64,000 nucleotides of DNA, from contig NW_006917095.1 in NCBI RefSeq assembly GCF_000516985.1, forward strand, positions 376,157 to 440,156. The letters are read 5' to 3'. Position numbers and translations under genes: made by a program. Origin of the DNA: Pestalotiopsis fici W106-1. Taxonomy: Eukaryota > Ascomycota > Sordariomycetes > Amphisphaeriales > Sporocadaceae. Each line of letters opens with the position of its first letter. Within the stretch, counting starts at the first letter, position 1. The notes below the pieces were generated by a model that ran no database searches, was not told the origin of the DNA, and saw only the letters and a list, made by a program, of their open reading frames with translations. Of this stretch, positions 44,574-56,450 are shown in pieces.

Positions 44574-45601
44574 CTTGTACTGTCAATCACCAGTGTTAAT
44601 GTTGTCAAAAAAAAAAATTAGTTCTCAAAGGAGCCAAGATGCATTTATCTTACAGTTGAGTCCTTGGGACTTCACTCTGGCCGGCAATTTCACTAATAAT
44701 GTGATGTTTGTAGTTTGACTGAGGTAAAAGGAGAAAATTCCGGCTTTTCATTAAGTAATAAACCACAAACAGGAGACGACCAAGCTTTGCTTAAATACTC
44801 ACCACCTCACGCTATGTTTCGAGTTTCAAATGTCATCTAATAGTCTAAGTGGAATGAATATCCATACGGTAAACAATGAGATGTCCAAGTTGTTTGCCAT
44901 GGTCACGAAGGTATGTACAGGAATAAAGAAAGGTTCCTTTACGTAATGTTTCAGAATAGAGCAGTCACTGCAAATGTGGCGCCAACAGGTGGAAACGAAG
45001 TAATGTTGGCACGATGACTACCTCGCATACATGGTAAGTCTCCGCATTGAGCTTTGAAAAGTTCCTACGTATTGATTAGACGTATGCGCTTGGACAAACA
45101 AAAATTTCTCATATTTTCATTATTTCCGAAACATTGTGAGCAGTAATATTGATCAATAAATTCCATGTCGCTGAATTACTCTATTTTACGTTTTCAGTTC
45201 AATACCCAGGTAATAAATGTCGGAAGATCCAATCAACAGAGAACAATCCGCAAAAGGTAGTGAGCTTATAACCAACCCAGCTCGGTCTTGCGGGCGAATT
45301 CCTTTCTGAAGCCGAGTTCGGATACTATGCATTCACGAGATAACTAAGTTCTCTTGATTGCACAATATCTCATAGATTTCACATCTCAACCGCGTCGAAG
45401 ACTCATAAAGTGACCAGAGTTTGGTGTCTCATGAGAAATATGTCGTGATCTACGCGCTTCTATGTACAGTCAAGAACAGTGCGAAGCCCCTTTGCCAGCC
45501 CCCGTCACCAACTACCAATATCCACCACATCGTCAAAGTTTGTTGTTATATATGAACATTTGCTGCAGCGCACATTTCACCCTCTCTGCTCTTCTCCCGA
45601 C
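44574..45601. other. intergenic, 1 kb
   Basis: Promoter side of the Asn/Gly-rich gene and 3' region of the Egh16-like gene. No gene or named element is seen. Confidence 0.55.
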
Positions 45602-46395
45602 TTAGTCGGACATCTGGACAATCATGACAGCGCCAAACGGTCCGTTCTCGTTGTTGTTGCTAATCTTGACAGCGCAGAGACCACTCATTCCGTTGTAGGT
45701 ACCGGTGCAGGTAGTTCCAGCAGGCATGGCGATTTGAAGATTCTAGTTTGGGGGTTAGTTTTACTGTCAAAACACGTCGCTCTTGAAGATTGCCAACTCA
45801 CGTAATCCCTATCAACAAGAGTGGCCGTCTGGCGCTTGGCAGCCGTGCGCGTCGCCTTGCTGCCAATGGTGCGCGAGGCCCATCGGGCCACCGTCTTGCC
45901 GTTGCCAAAGGACAGAGCGGCCTCGCTGGGCGTGGTGTCGATCCAGCCGCCCTCGCCCGGCACCTGGGCGGTGACGTCCATGTCGGTGGCGTTGGAGAAC
46001 TTGCCCGTGGCCGTCGGGTCGACGATGGCGACAAAGGGGCCCGCGCCATCACTCGTGACCACGTGCAGGGTGGCGTTGATGCTGCCGCCGGAGCTGCTGA
46101 TCTGCGGCAGGGTGCTACCGGCCTGGGCCATGGCGGCGTCCAGGTTGGTCATGCCCAGGTTGCCGTTGCTGCTCTGGGTGAAGCCAAAGTCGTCGTCCGT
46201 GTTAATGTCCTTTGACCAGAAGATTGTGGTGTCGGGCTCGGTCTGGTAATCCTGTCCAACGTTGGCAATGGAGGCGCCCTTGATGCCCAGAGCGGTGCCG
46301 TTGCCACCCTTGTCGCCGCTAAAGACGGTGACCTTGCCGTGGCCGGCAACGAGGGGAGCCGAGAGGAGGGCGGAGATGAAGATTTGAGTGAACAT
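45602..46395 (-). CDS. Egh16-like secreted protein (GAS1/MAS3 family)
   Basis: Secreted protein of 244 residues in two exons, 46395-45802 and 45742-45602 (donor GTGAGT, acceptor CTAG, phase 0). The signal peptide is MFTQIFISALLSAPLVAG, with the mature chain beginning HGKV, as is usual in this family. Landmarks are SGDKGGNGTALGI near the start, QDYQTEPDTTIFW, ATLHVVTSDGAGPFVAIVDP in the centre, and MPAGTTCTGTYNGMSGLCAV then ENGPFGAVMIVQM at the end. Egh16 homologues are expressed at appressorium stage in several pathogenic fungi, and GAS1/GAS2 of Magnaporthe affect penetration (family knowledge). Start choice: the ATG gives the signal peptide; upstream in-frame codons are leader. The role in this organism is inferred. 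Confidence 0.9.
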
Positions 46396-48164
46396 TTTGT
46401 CTTTGATGGAAAAGTTGAATATCTTGATAAAGGTCTTTCGAGCGCTCTGTGGGCGTGAGAATGGATGAAATAGAAAGTTATGATTTAGAAAATGAGAGTG
46501 AGAAAAGAATGTCACGAGTCAATCGCGATTTAAAGAAAGAATGATTGAAATGAGAGAAGTAGAATGAATGTGCTTGCTGCTGTCTGATGATCGAGTAGGA
46601 AAATTGTCATCTGATGCGGCCGGGCACGATCTCTTTATACTCGTTGCCCGATGGTGAAGAGCTATACGGGCCTCTTGGATATGTGGCCCAACTTGACGGT
46701 GTAACGAGATATCATCCCATCTGCTTGTCCATTGTTGCCGAACTTGCCGAACATATTTTCATCTCATTCAAGCGAGCGATGAGAATGGAGACCGGGCTCT
46801 ATAGGAGAGTGCAGTTCGCGACGGGCTCTCCTCGTCAGCCTGCCCTCTCATTGGGCCGTCGCTCAGACTCCATATTCTCCAAGTGATCCAACCCTTCCAT
46901 TCCCACCCATTCACAAGCTTTTTACTAGTGGACTTGCCTGACAGATGCGGCTGAAACCAAGGCGACGTGCTCCAGGGGTTCTTCATCGCCAAGACGGGAG
47001 CGCAGCGATCAGTTGATCGTGAACTGGGGGGTCGCCTTCGGACGATGGCTGCCCCACTGACTGCAACTGCAGCGCCTCCAACCGCGCGGGGCCCTGTGTC
47101 TCATCGAGGTCGCAACCCCTTCGTGTATGCGCGCCTCCCTGCGCGCTTCATGTTTTTTTTCGCTTCTCTGTTTGTAATGACATGGCCGCCTGTATGATCC
47201 AAGGGAACACATTTTGTTCCCACTTCTCGCCATATTTAGCCACTTCGTCCGAATTCATGGTCCACAACCCCAGCGATGCGCCAGCCACAAGAGTATACAA
47301 AGCTCGGCAAACCCGGCGACTTGGCTCAGGGTCCATGCCACCCTGGGTTTCGCAGTCTTGGCGACCTGAGACGCGAAATGTCTGCACATACCGACTGACC
47401 TCCATTGTGCCCTCACTTTTGGCCTGTCGACGGCCGAGGCGGTCATGACTCGACCATGCCATCTCCTACATCAACGCCATCGTGAACTCGTCATCGGTTC
47501 GAGAAAGCTTGTATAGATCCACTGTCATACGCGGCCATCTTGTGTGAAGGTTTCCCCCCTCATGCTGCACTTTGGAATGCAGCAAGCGCTTATAGTGAAC
47601 TGGAAGCGAGATACACACTGGGAGTTTCGCTCTAGTCACACGGGGTGATGTAAAATGCTTGATGCCAGTCATGGTATAGATCCGAGCCGAAGACCGAGAT
47701 AGACACTCTAGCACGTTCAGTATAAGAAGAGAAAGGAAGTCTAATTCTTGTCAATAACTTGCAAGTGTCCGCTGTCATTATAGCGCTTTAGCGGGCTTTG
47801 ACCCACCAGCACTATAAATTTATACTTTAAGCACAACTGTCCTTGCTTGTCATCTTATATCATTTATCAAATGTGGGGTCAATATTTTATTGTACTTAAT
47901 AAATTTTAAGATATCGATCCTGATGGGAGCCCAACAATCTTGTATTACACACGGCGATTTTCGGTAAATATGCGTAAGCAACCGTGCTCTGCTGATATTT
48001 GTGTTACGCTCTGCATAATGGGAAAGAAAAGGCACTGTCATGGATTTTCGCTCTCGTGCGATAATTTCGAGATTGGCAAGCCCTCGCCTAAAAAAGATCA
48101 GGGGAGAGGAGAAGAAAAGAGCCAACTTCATATCTTGTCAAGTTGCCCTAAGCAATCATAGCAT
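46396..48164. other. intergenic, 1.8 kb
   Basis: Promoter side of the Egh16-like gene and 3' side of the NACHT-ankyrin gene. Open frames on both strands near 47,000-47,460 overlap each other and show no domain. Confidence 0.5.
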
Positions 48165-51100
48165 CTAGTCAAAAATCCCTACATCGTCTTCGTCCTCTTC
48201 GCTCTCGTCATCTTCATCGCCACCATACTTTGCCAGCTTCATCACCTTTTCTTCCGATCGGTTTCTGCCCTTGGGCGTAAAGATTTCGAGGATTCCCCTC
48301 TGATTCCTAGCCACCGCCAAATCGATAGGCGTGCGCAGGGCCTTGTCCTCAAGCCGTGGATCCAGCCCGAGCTCGAGCAATCTCTCGAAAAAGTCTTCTA
48401 TATCCTTGACCTGATCTCGACCCGCGCCGTTGGGGTTGCCGATGCGCCGCCCCGCCAACAAATGGAGCATGCCTTGCCCTTCGTGGTTCACGGCCATGAG
48501 ATTGGCACCAGCGTCGACCAAGAGCGCCAAGGTAGTGCAGTGCGTAGTATCGTGGTGCATCGCGTAGTAAGGATGAGGTAATACGTAGTCTGGGTCGCGG
48601 GTACCTCTCCAGCCAGCGCGGGAGAAGGCGAGGGCCGGCGTATAGCCGACATGGTTCTGTGCATTGATGTCAAGGCCAAGATTGACAAGGTGCGTCCATA
48701 GCTCCGCTGCCTCGGCTGCTGCGCCGGTCTCGCCTACCAATCTGCGTACAACAAGATGAAGGGCCGTGTCACCTGTCAACGGGTTGGGGCTCGACACATT
48801 TGCGCTATGGGCCAGCAGACACCAGACAGCTCCAAACTGGCCAGATGCTAGCGCAAGGTGTAGCGGTAAGACGCCATTGTCGTCCGCTGTCATAACCAGT
48901 TTCTGGCCACCTCGCTCCACGAGCGCTGTGAATGCTTCCTGTTCGGCGTTGTCAAAACGCCGGCCGGATGTTAGCATCCAATGTAGTGCCGTACGATTTC
49001 CATCGTCTGTTGAAAAGACGTCGACATGACGAGCGAGTAGCAGCCGAATGGCATCAGTATTGGCAAGTGGATAAGGAGGGTTGCGTGACGAGTATATCGG
49101 TGGTTCGGGGGCAATGGCTGGACGACAGGCCGAGATGAGCAGTGTCTGACCATTCTGGCCGCGGCAGTTTAGATCACAGTTCAGGCCGTCTAGAAGAGGC
49201 GCAACGAGTCCTTTGTCGTGGATGACTCTGTGGACCACCGTATCTCCATTAGCATAGGTAGCCCACGGGTCCGCGCCTCCGTCCAGCAAAACGCGAACCA
49301 AGGCGTCTCGATGCTCGTCCCAGAACATGGGCTGGTGGTCTACAGTAACGGGTCGGGCAGCACTGTGCAGAAAATATCGCACCATGTTCGTCTCACGCTC
49401 TTGACGCTGATTGAAGTCTCGGATTCGCTGCCGGGTATCCTCGAATTCTTCGACAGGTTCGGGTCGGCTCTCGCCCTCTGGCGTCTGCCACTGGGTGATC
49501 GCTGCTTCTTTATCAATATAGTTCGGGTCTGCACCAGCCTCGATAAGAGCCTCAGCCATCTCTGCATCCATCTTCTTGACAGCTGATTGCAAGATGGAAG
49601 TTTGGTCTCCAAGTTTCGCTCCGTGCTCAAGCAGTGCTCTTGTGATCCCGGCCGAGTCCGACAAGGCTAGACAACTTTGACCTGTTTTTGACTTGACGGC
49701 TTGAGGGTCAGCTTTGTACTTGAGCAAAACCCGCACTGTCTCCTCTTTCCAGAAACCAGAGGATCGCAGTGCCGTCACGAGTAGTGTCGCTCCATCAGGT
49801 GCCTTTGCTTCGGCATCAGCCCCTAGTGCTAAGAGGTACTCGAGCGCTTCTGCCTGCCAGTAATGGTGCCCGCGCGCCAAATTGTGCAAGGGCGTAGCTT
49901 TGGCCAAAATTGTCGGAGATACATAGGCTTTGTTGATGGTTGTGGCATCGAGGCCGGCCTTTTCGACAAGGGCTTGAATGATGTGCAGGCTCGGGAGTTG
50001 CCGGTCGCACACTCGGCTAAACGTTGTGTGGTATACTGGAGCGTCATATGAGTCGTGATCTGAGTCGTTATTTGAGACGTCATCCGGGGTTTCGTCAAAG
50101 GCGTCGTTTGAAGGTGACAATACCACCAACTCATCTTTCTTAATGGCACCCGCAAAGTGCTCCAAGAGATCCAGGTGGCCCCATTCTACGATATCCGATA
50201 TGGCGTACAGCCTATCACTATCCTCAAGTAAATAGTGCTTGATCGCCTCATATTCCCCTTTATTCAATGCAGATCTGATGGTCCCACCGTGCTCATCTGG
50301 TGTGAAGGTCCGAGGAAAGTCGTCCAATAGAGCCAACTTCTCAGGGGGTGCGGTGGCCCCCCTCCTTCGTAGCTCTCTCGCCATCTCCAAGCATCCATTC
50401 TGAAGAGCCAAGTCCATTGGAGTCATCTTTATCCCATCCTGACGATTTACCTTGGTCTCAAGATCAACTCCCGCATCCAAGAGTAGCCGGACAATGTCAA
50501 CCGTCCTTTCATCATTGTCACCATACAATCCATCGTTTGCTTTTTGGAACTCTGCAAGGACATGAAGAGGTGTCATGCCAGATTGGTCTTCAATCCCGGC
50601 ATCGGCTCCATGCCGTAGGAGATTCCAGACGCTTTCGGGTCGTCCTGAGCGGCAGGCGTAGTGCAAGGGAGTGCGGCCATTGTTGTTGGTTGGCAGGTTG
50701 ATTTGTTCCTTCAGAACCTCATGGTCTTGATACCATGTTAGTAAGCGGCCTACAACATTAGGCTGTCTCTCCATTGCCGCAATATGTAACGGCGATAGAC
50801 CGTCGACTGTGATTGCAGTTGGATCGGCCCCGGCCTCCAGTAGTATCTCTACATTGCACTCGGATCGACCCGCTGCAGAGTGGATGGGTGCAATGCCCTT
50901 GGCATCGGGCCCGTCGACATCAAGGCCACGGAATTCATCAGCCTGGAGCACGTATCTGAGCCATCCAGAGCGGTCAGAAATCCCTCCATATTTAAGAGAT
51001 GCGAGTATATCGATGACCGTCTTTCCATTCTTATTCTTCGCCATGTGTGGGACACCCATTTCGAGCAAGGCGTGAAAAGAGTTCAAGCTCTCTTTTGTGA

Positions 51101-54100
51101 TCCGGTCAGTGCGCATGCTGGCGAAAAGAGAATGGATGAGGTTATTTCCATTTTCATCATAGCTTGCACAGTCGACGCCATATGACGCGAGAAGGCGCGG
51201 CCATTCAGTCTTGAGCCCACGCTTTTGCGCAGCTTGGAATAGTGTTGTACCATCGTTGGCACGGATCTTGGGATCGGCTCCCAGGCCAACCAACATGGTA
51301 AAAGCCTTGATCTTTGCTGTGTGGTTGTCTATTAAACGCCAGAGAACCGTCTTTCCGTCGTTGTCACGCATATTGAGATCCAATCCTGCTCGGATAAAAT
51401 CTTCAAGCAGTTCTTTCTGGTCGCGCGGCGTCAGATCATAGCTGCTGACTGATTCGGCTGTGTATTTCAAAATAGGCGATTCTCCCTTCTCATCACGCTT
51501 GTTAATGGCATCCTCCGAGCCTTGTAGTGCCAAGCGGAAGAAGGGAATGTGTTTCTTGGTAAACTTGGTCAAGTTTCTCATGACATAATGAAACAAGTTG
51601 TTGCCACGGTTGTCTGCAGCATCACAGTTCTTCCCGTGACCGCCCAAGACCTCCATTGTCAGGACCTTGGGCTTGGCCCAGTATAAACCACACATCATTT
51701 CCAACAGCGGGGTTCGACCTGCGTTATTCTTTGCGTTCAGATCTGCGCCGCGTTTGATCAGTAGGTTTATGAGTTTGGTGTTTTCTGGATTGGCAAGATG
51801 AAGTGGAGTATTGCCATCTCCATTCATCGCATTGACCTCTGCGCCAGCATCAAGGAGCAACTTTGATACGACTTGATTGAACTTGTTGCTGTCACTCATG
51901 AAAGAGAAGATGGAAGAGTCTCGATCTTTCCGTACAGCAAAATGAAGAGGGGTCATATTCGCCGCATTGTTCCCGCGTGTGGTCTCGTTGACATTGGCGC
52001 CATGCTTCAAGAGAAGAGAAAAGCACTCTTTCGCATTTCTAGTCTTCTCTTCATCGCTGTCTCCTATGTATAGCTTATGATCACGTCCCGCAAATCCGTG
52101 CAGAGGCGTGGGACCTTGAAGAGTGCTTGTCTCATCAAGCTCCGAGGCAGTTTTAACCTCACCGAACGAATCCCGGAAATCGTCCAGGGCACAACGTTTG
52201 TTTGGGTCAGCTCCATGTTGAAGAAGGATCTTCATTATCTCGAGTTCATGGCGCTGTGCTGCCATGTAAAATTTTGTTACCCCGTTTAGGAACGAGTCAA
52301 CGTTGGCCTTTCCAGTTCGCAATATGGCCTCGACATTGATTGGCTTGCGTACCCTAGACAACGACTTGTCAAAGTCGTCAGGAGGGATATAAGGAATCAA
52401 GGCGGCTACAACGTTGGGGTCGTCACCACGTAGGCCATACTTCAGCGCAGTGTCTCCCTTGTCCGAGGTGTAAAAGTGGTACATGCTATAGATCGAGGGT
52501 TTTGTCTTCTCAATCAACGGATTTACCCCTGCATCCAATAGCAGCTTCATGACTTCGGAGTGGCCGGCCTTCACAGCGTAATGTAAAGGGGTCATACCGT
52601 TGCGGCAATCCGACTTCGGATCGGCCTCGCATTCAAGCAGTAGCCTGGCGACGTGGGTCTTGCCCTCCTGCGCCGCATATGAAAGAGGTGTACGGCCTTC
52701 GCCATCGCGAGCATCAATGAGCGCGGCATTGCGGTTTTGTTCCAATGCAACAAAGTGCTCAAAACAATAAAATGGAAAATTGAGGACGGTGGCCAAATGA
52801 ATCCTATTGAAGGAGCCGCAAAAGCGCCCCTTCCAGAAACGCATCATCATCAAGCCCCATGCTGGCCTGCCGGGGACAAGATACTTGTCGAGCGCGGTCA
52901 TCACATCATCTGTGTTCCCCCTGGCTTCAACTAGGTGATGCAACAAGTTACCCAGAGCGAGATCGATCAGAGGGTGCTCGATTTGCATATCCTGCATCTG
53001 CTGCCGTCGCCTATCCGATATCGCCATCATGTCACCCGGATCGTCAAACGATTCGTAACTCTCCCCGCCCTCTGCGTCTGCATCTGTTAGGACTAGCGGA
53101 CAAATGTCCATGAATTCCAGAAAGATGATGGCCAGCATTCCATGCGCGGCCTCGGGTGTCAGTACCGGAAAGGCACCGGGACACGAGCCCCGGCTGGCGT
53201 CATGCAGGAACTCTGTGAACGAGTGATGTATGATGCTGACAGTGTCATCTTCAAGTATCTCCAGAAGTCTACCGCAACTGGCCCGCACGAGATCCTTTGC
53301 CTTCTTGAGATCGTCCTTGTCGTTGCCAGGCATAAGGGCCACGATTGATCCGAGCTCAATGAGGCGCATTGGCCGTGCTGAATATGTCACACACGTGAGA
53401 ATGCGTGCCTGTTGCTCAGTACTTACTCCGCTCCGTCGCGCGTGCTCCCGGAGCATATCCTCATAGACATTTCTGAGACTGTGCGGGAGATTCTGCAGAT
53501 CATCAAGTAGCGTTGCCTCAGTATAATGTGACGCGTCTAGTCCCTCAATCAGAGTATCCGTCACGAAACGCGCATAGATGAAAAGGCCCTCGGCCCGCTT
53601 ACAAATGGCGTTCTTGACCAGCTCTTCATTCACTTTGCTGAGACGAGGCTCCAGACACTCGAGTCGCGTAGCAACGTACTTGGCAACGTCCGGCTGGATC
53701 AGTGATGAATCGAATTTGAGCTGCAAAACCCCAGGATGTCTCAGAGCCTCTTCGATACGAGGCAAAGGCCGGCTTGTCATTAATACCTTTGTGGCATGTG
53801 GCTTGCGTGACCCGAGCTTCAACAACTGCTGGATAAAGTCGAAATACTCGTCGTCCATCTCATCCAAAGCGTCCACAATGCAGTAGGCTCTGTCTAACCC
53901 ATCAAGAGCCCGGACCAGTGCCTGCCATAGCTCCCCGAGTTCGCTGCCGGCAACACCGCGGGCTTTTGACATGACACCAAGGTCAGACACAAGAGACGCG
54001 CTGTACGGTAGGAGCTGCGAGACGAAATCGCGCACCAAGTATTTGGCACTATGGTTCTTCTCCACAATCTGACGAAAGAAGAAAAAGAGCACAGGGACCG

Positions 54101-54458
54101 CCGAGTCAGCTTCTTTTAGCTGGCGGATGGTGCTGGCCGCAAATACCGACTTACCGCTGCCGGCAACGCCGCGAATGTGTAGACAACCCTGGGCATTTTC
54201 TGGCCCTGAGGAGGCTGCCCAGGCGCTGAAGGCACCCGACTCGCGTGCCCAGTTGCCAGTGTTGGGAACGTATGCGTTGAGATGCTTCATGAACTCATTT
54301 CCTGGCGACATGAATTCTGTTGGCTGGAGCCATTGTCGGATGCTGTCGATTTGTTGCTGGATTGACAGCAAGCTCTCAGTAGCTGGGGCAGGGACAGTAT
54401 CTCTAGCAACGATCTCGAAGTCTTCGCCAGCATCTGGCTTTGCCAGTTTTGCCGCCAT
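48165..54458 (-). CDS. NACHT-ankyrin NLR-like protein, 2,097 residues
   Basis: Very large intronless gene for a fungal NLR-type STAND protein. Residues 1-95 form an N-terminal region with IRQWLQPTEFMSPGNEFMKH, often found before NACHT in such proteins. The NACHT domain has the P-loop GVAGSGKS (about 97-104), a Walker-B-like CIVDALDEMDD, and the TSRPLPR sensor. A helical linker leads to about 30 ankyrin repeats at residues roughly 585-2050, recognised by units such as GRTPLSYAAQEG, GMTPLHYAVKAG, GLSPLHIAAMER and NRTALHWMLTSG. The end is acidic (EDDESEEDEDD). The repeats are diverged from each other, unlike rapidly evolving high-identity repeat NLRs. The start is the first ATG, in a perfect context (GTCACCATGG). 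Likely role is recognition and signalling in non-self or stress response; the ligand is unknown. Confidence 0.93.
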   Translation of the reverse strand: MAAKLAKPDAGEDFEIVARDTVPAPATESLLSIQQQIDSIRQWLQPTEFMSPGNEFMKHLNAYVPNTGNWARESGAFSAWAASSGPENAQGCLHIRGVAGSGKSVFAASTIRQLKEADSAVPVLFFFFRQIVEKNHSAKYLVRDFVSQLLPYSASLVSDLGVMSKARGVAGSELGELWQALVRALDGLDRAYCIVDALDEMDDEYFDFIQQLLKLGSRKPHATKVLMTSRPLPRIEEALRHPGVLQLKFDSSLIQPDVAKYVATRLECLEPRLSKVNEELVKNAICKRAEGLFIYARFVTDTLIEGLDASHYTEATLLDDLQNLPHSLRNVYEDMLREHARRSGVSTEQQARILTCVTYSARPMRLIELGSIVALMPGNDKDDLKKAKDLVRASCGRLLEILEDDTVSIIHHSFTEFLHDASRGSCPGAFPVLTPEAAHGMLAIIFLEFMDICPLVLTDADAEGGESYESFDDPGDMMAISDRRRQQMQDMQIEHPLIDLALGNLLHHLVEARGNTDDVMTALDKYLVPGRPAWGLMMMRFWKGRFCGSFNRIHLATVLNFPFYCFEHFVALEQNRNAALIDARDGEGRTPLSYAAQEGKTHVARLLLECEADPKSDCRNGMTPLHYAVKAGHSEVMKLLLDAGVNPLIEKTKPSIYSMYHFYTSDKGDTALKYGLRGDDPNVVAALIPYIPPDDFDKSLSRVRKPINVEAILRTGKANVDSFLNGVTKFYMAAQRHELEIMKILLQHGADPNKRCALDDFRDSFGEVKTASELDETSTLQGPTPLHGFAGRDHKLYIGDSDEEKTRNAKECFSLLLKHGANVNETTRGNNAANMTPLHFAVRKDRDSSIFSFMSDSNKFNQVVSKLLLDAGAEVNAMNGDGNTPLHLANPENTKLINLLIKRGADLNAKNNAGRTPLLEMMCGLYWAKPKVLTMEVLGGHGKNCDAADNRGNNLFHYVMRNLTKFTKKHIPFFRLALQGSEDAINKRDEKGESPILKYTAESVSSYDLTPRDQKELLEDFIRAGLDLNMRDNDGKTVLWRLIDNHTAKIKAFTMLVGLGADPKIRANDGTTLFQAAQKRGLKTEWPRLLASYGVDCASYDENGNNLIHSLFASMRTDRITKESLNSFHALLEMGVPHMAKNKNGKTVIDILASLKYGGISDRSGWLRYVLQADEFRGLDVDGPDAKGIAPIHSAAGRSECNVEILLEAGADPTAITVDGLSPLHIAAMERQPNVVGRLLTWYQDHEVLKEQINLPTNNNGRTPLHYACRSGRPESVWNLLRHGADAGIEDQSGMTPLHVLAEFQKANDGLYGDNDERTVDIVRLLLDAGVDLETKVNRQDGIKMTPMDLALQNGCLEMARELRRRGATAPPEKLALLDDFPRTFTPDEHGGTIRSALNKGEYEAIKHYLLEDSDRLYAISDIVEWGHLDLLEHFAGAIKKDELVVLSPSNDAFDETPDDVSNNDSDHDSYDAPVYHTTFSRVCDRQLPSLHIIQALVEKAGLDATTINKAYVSPTILAKATPLHNLARGHHYWQAEALEYLLALGADAEAKAPDGATLLVTALRSSGFWKEETVRVLLKYKADPQAVKSKTGQSCLALSDSAGITRALLEHGAKLGDQTSILQSAVKKMDAEMAEALIEAGADPNYIDKEAAITQWQTPEGESRPEPVEEFEDTRQRIRDFNQRQERETNMVRYFLHSAARPVTVDHQPMFWDEHRDALVRVLLDGGADPWATYANGDTVVHRVIHDKGLVAPLLDGLNCDLNCRGQNGQTLLISACRPAIAPEPPIYSSRNPPYPLANTDAIRLLLARHVDVFSTDDGNRTALHWMLTSGRRFDNAEQEAFTALVERGGQKLVMTADDNGVLPLHLALASGQFGAVWCLLAHSANVSSPNPLTGDTALHLVVRRLVGETGAAAEAAELWTHLVNLGLDINAQNHVGYTPALAFSRAGWRGTRDPDYVLPHPYYAMHHDTTHCTTLALLVDAGANLMAVNHEGQGMLHLLAGRRIGNPNGAGRDQVKDIEDFFERLLELGLDPRLEDKALRTPIDLAVARNQRGILEIFTPKGRNRSEEKVMKLAKYGGDEDDESEEDEDDVGIFD

Positions 54459-56450
54459 GGTGACGGCCTGGGCGGTCTGCAGTTGAATGCAAGAAGATGA
54501 TCTGAAGTTGAGAAGCCATGATTTGACGCCAGTCACGATATTTTAGTGTCGATTCTGTACGGCGCAGCACAAGACTGGTGACTCACGCCGCACGGCACGG
54601 CCAGGCAGGAGGACAAGAGCTCAGTGCGTGGGATGCAGGTGTAATTGTGACTCGACAGTATCAATATATGAGTTGTAGGCATCTTTATCTTGATGTTGGA
54701 GTTTAGGCAACCGTTTTCCGAGTATTAACCCAGGCATGTCGACTTTGGTATGTGTCGGACCCCTAGATAGAGAGGTAGAGAGTACGTGCTACGTTTTCCG
54801 CTTATGTAGCGTCCAGTAGTGTCCAGGCCTGTCGGCTGTCAACGATATGGGAAGGAGCTCTTCAAAGGCGAGCAATGTAAAGCAATGCCAGTTGCATCAT
54901 CGATAAGAAGCTACCCTGGTAACTGAATAAGTACTGAACATGATTTAAGACTGGTTCCAACATAAAATGATGCGTCTGTCTAATTTCAAACCAATTGAAA
55001 TGATGCAATCGGTTTTGTATAGCGAAACTTAGTACTGTGGTTGCGTACAACATTTCAGCGGCTGCAGCAGTCTAGTGGATCGGTTTAGTTGTCGCAGCAC
55101 TGCCGATAGCGCTACGTCGCCGGGTCGGTATCAGTGATCAAAAATAAGAACCTTCTATTGATACTTGCTCACACTGGAATGTACTGATTGCCACTGGTTT
55201 GTAGCTAATTTTTGGAAGACCACAACAGAGGACAATAATATTTGAAATGAATATTTCCACTGGCAAGAAAAAAAGAAAAAGAAAAAGAAAAAGAGAGAGA
55301 GAATATCTCCAAGGGTGGTTGCATATATGCACCTCTGTATATTGCAGTTATAGTAGTGGATGGGCGGTCCAAGCACAACCATTTGAGTCAGCGCAAAGAC
55401 GAGATTTTCAATACACGCCCAACGGACTGCTACTAGCCATGTTTCGAATTTATCCAAAGATAATATGCATTGACATTTGACTCGCAGCGGTCATGTCAAT
55501 GCTAGAGCTGCGAGCGCTGGTTCTTGAAAAGCCAAAGAGAACAGCCTTGAAGACGCAGCTCTCATTGCTGATCAACACGGCCAAATCTTACGTGCTCAGA
55601 TGAAAATTGCCGCCAGAAATTCCTCAGAAGTATAATGGCGGGAGAGGAATCCATGATGATGTCCAAAGAGATGTCTCGTGGTCCATTTTTGAGATCCTTC
55701 CTGCCTTGAGAACATCTACGAAAACCGGCACGAGCGCTTTTGCGAGAAGCGACATGTACACAACCAGTATACATTGCCCGCGCATCGGTATGCTCTGATT
55801 ATTGTTGTGCAACATGTTGGCCAACTCTAATAACGCTAGTTACTAAAGTTAGGTTAGTGTCTTCACTCTGAAATCTGAGTTGTAGATCTTCACAAAAAGT
55901 GCAGTGTCGAAATAATTGATGGAACTATATGATTTTGATCTTTTATCAACTATAATGTACCCTTCATTCACGAGCTGGCCAAGAAAACGAGCATGAGAGT
56001 CTGGTTGTATCAAACTTCAACTTCTCTTTTGGTTAAAGTGGGACATTACTTCTACCGACATTAGAGTAATTCGCACTTGGCATTAGCCTCATGTTCAAGG
56101 ACGAACTCCTGCGCCTGGCATAGTGAATTGTAAGGCAAACAAATCCGCAATATACAATTGTGATTTTTCAAAGATGGTCTTGGGGACGTGGTCTCGCTTG
56201 ACTTCCTTGCTAGCACCTGCGAACAGTTGGCAGTTTGTTTCCTTGTGCTGCGGGGTTTCAAGTTCAGGTCGAGGGCCATCTGATAATTCATGTTGGTGAT
56301 GTCTGCGGCGAAACATCCAGGTGCTTAACAACCTTAATTCGAGCGCTAGCTATCAAGGCTAGATATATATCACATTAGTATCTTGCGCCAAGGCGTTTGT
56401 ACTCGATAAACCAGCACTGTTCTCAGCACTGTTCTAAATGGCAGCGAAAG
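54459..56450. other. intergenic between divergent NLR and HET genes
   Basis: Two kilobases containing the promoters of the NACHT-ankyrin gene (-) and the HET gene (+). A purine tract (55265-55303) lies in the middle. Open frames are short. Confidence 0.5.
55265..55303. repeat. polypurine (A/G) tract
   Basis: An uninterrupted run of A and G in AAAAAG-type units passes into GA units. It causes spurious hydrophobic open frames on the opposite strand. Confidence 0.85.

Noticed and set aside
55138..55457. Hydrophobic minus-strand frames with poly-Phe/Leu
   Set aside because: Created by the polypurine tract at 55265-55303; not a membrane protein.
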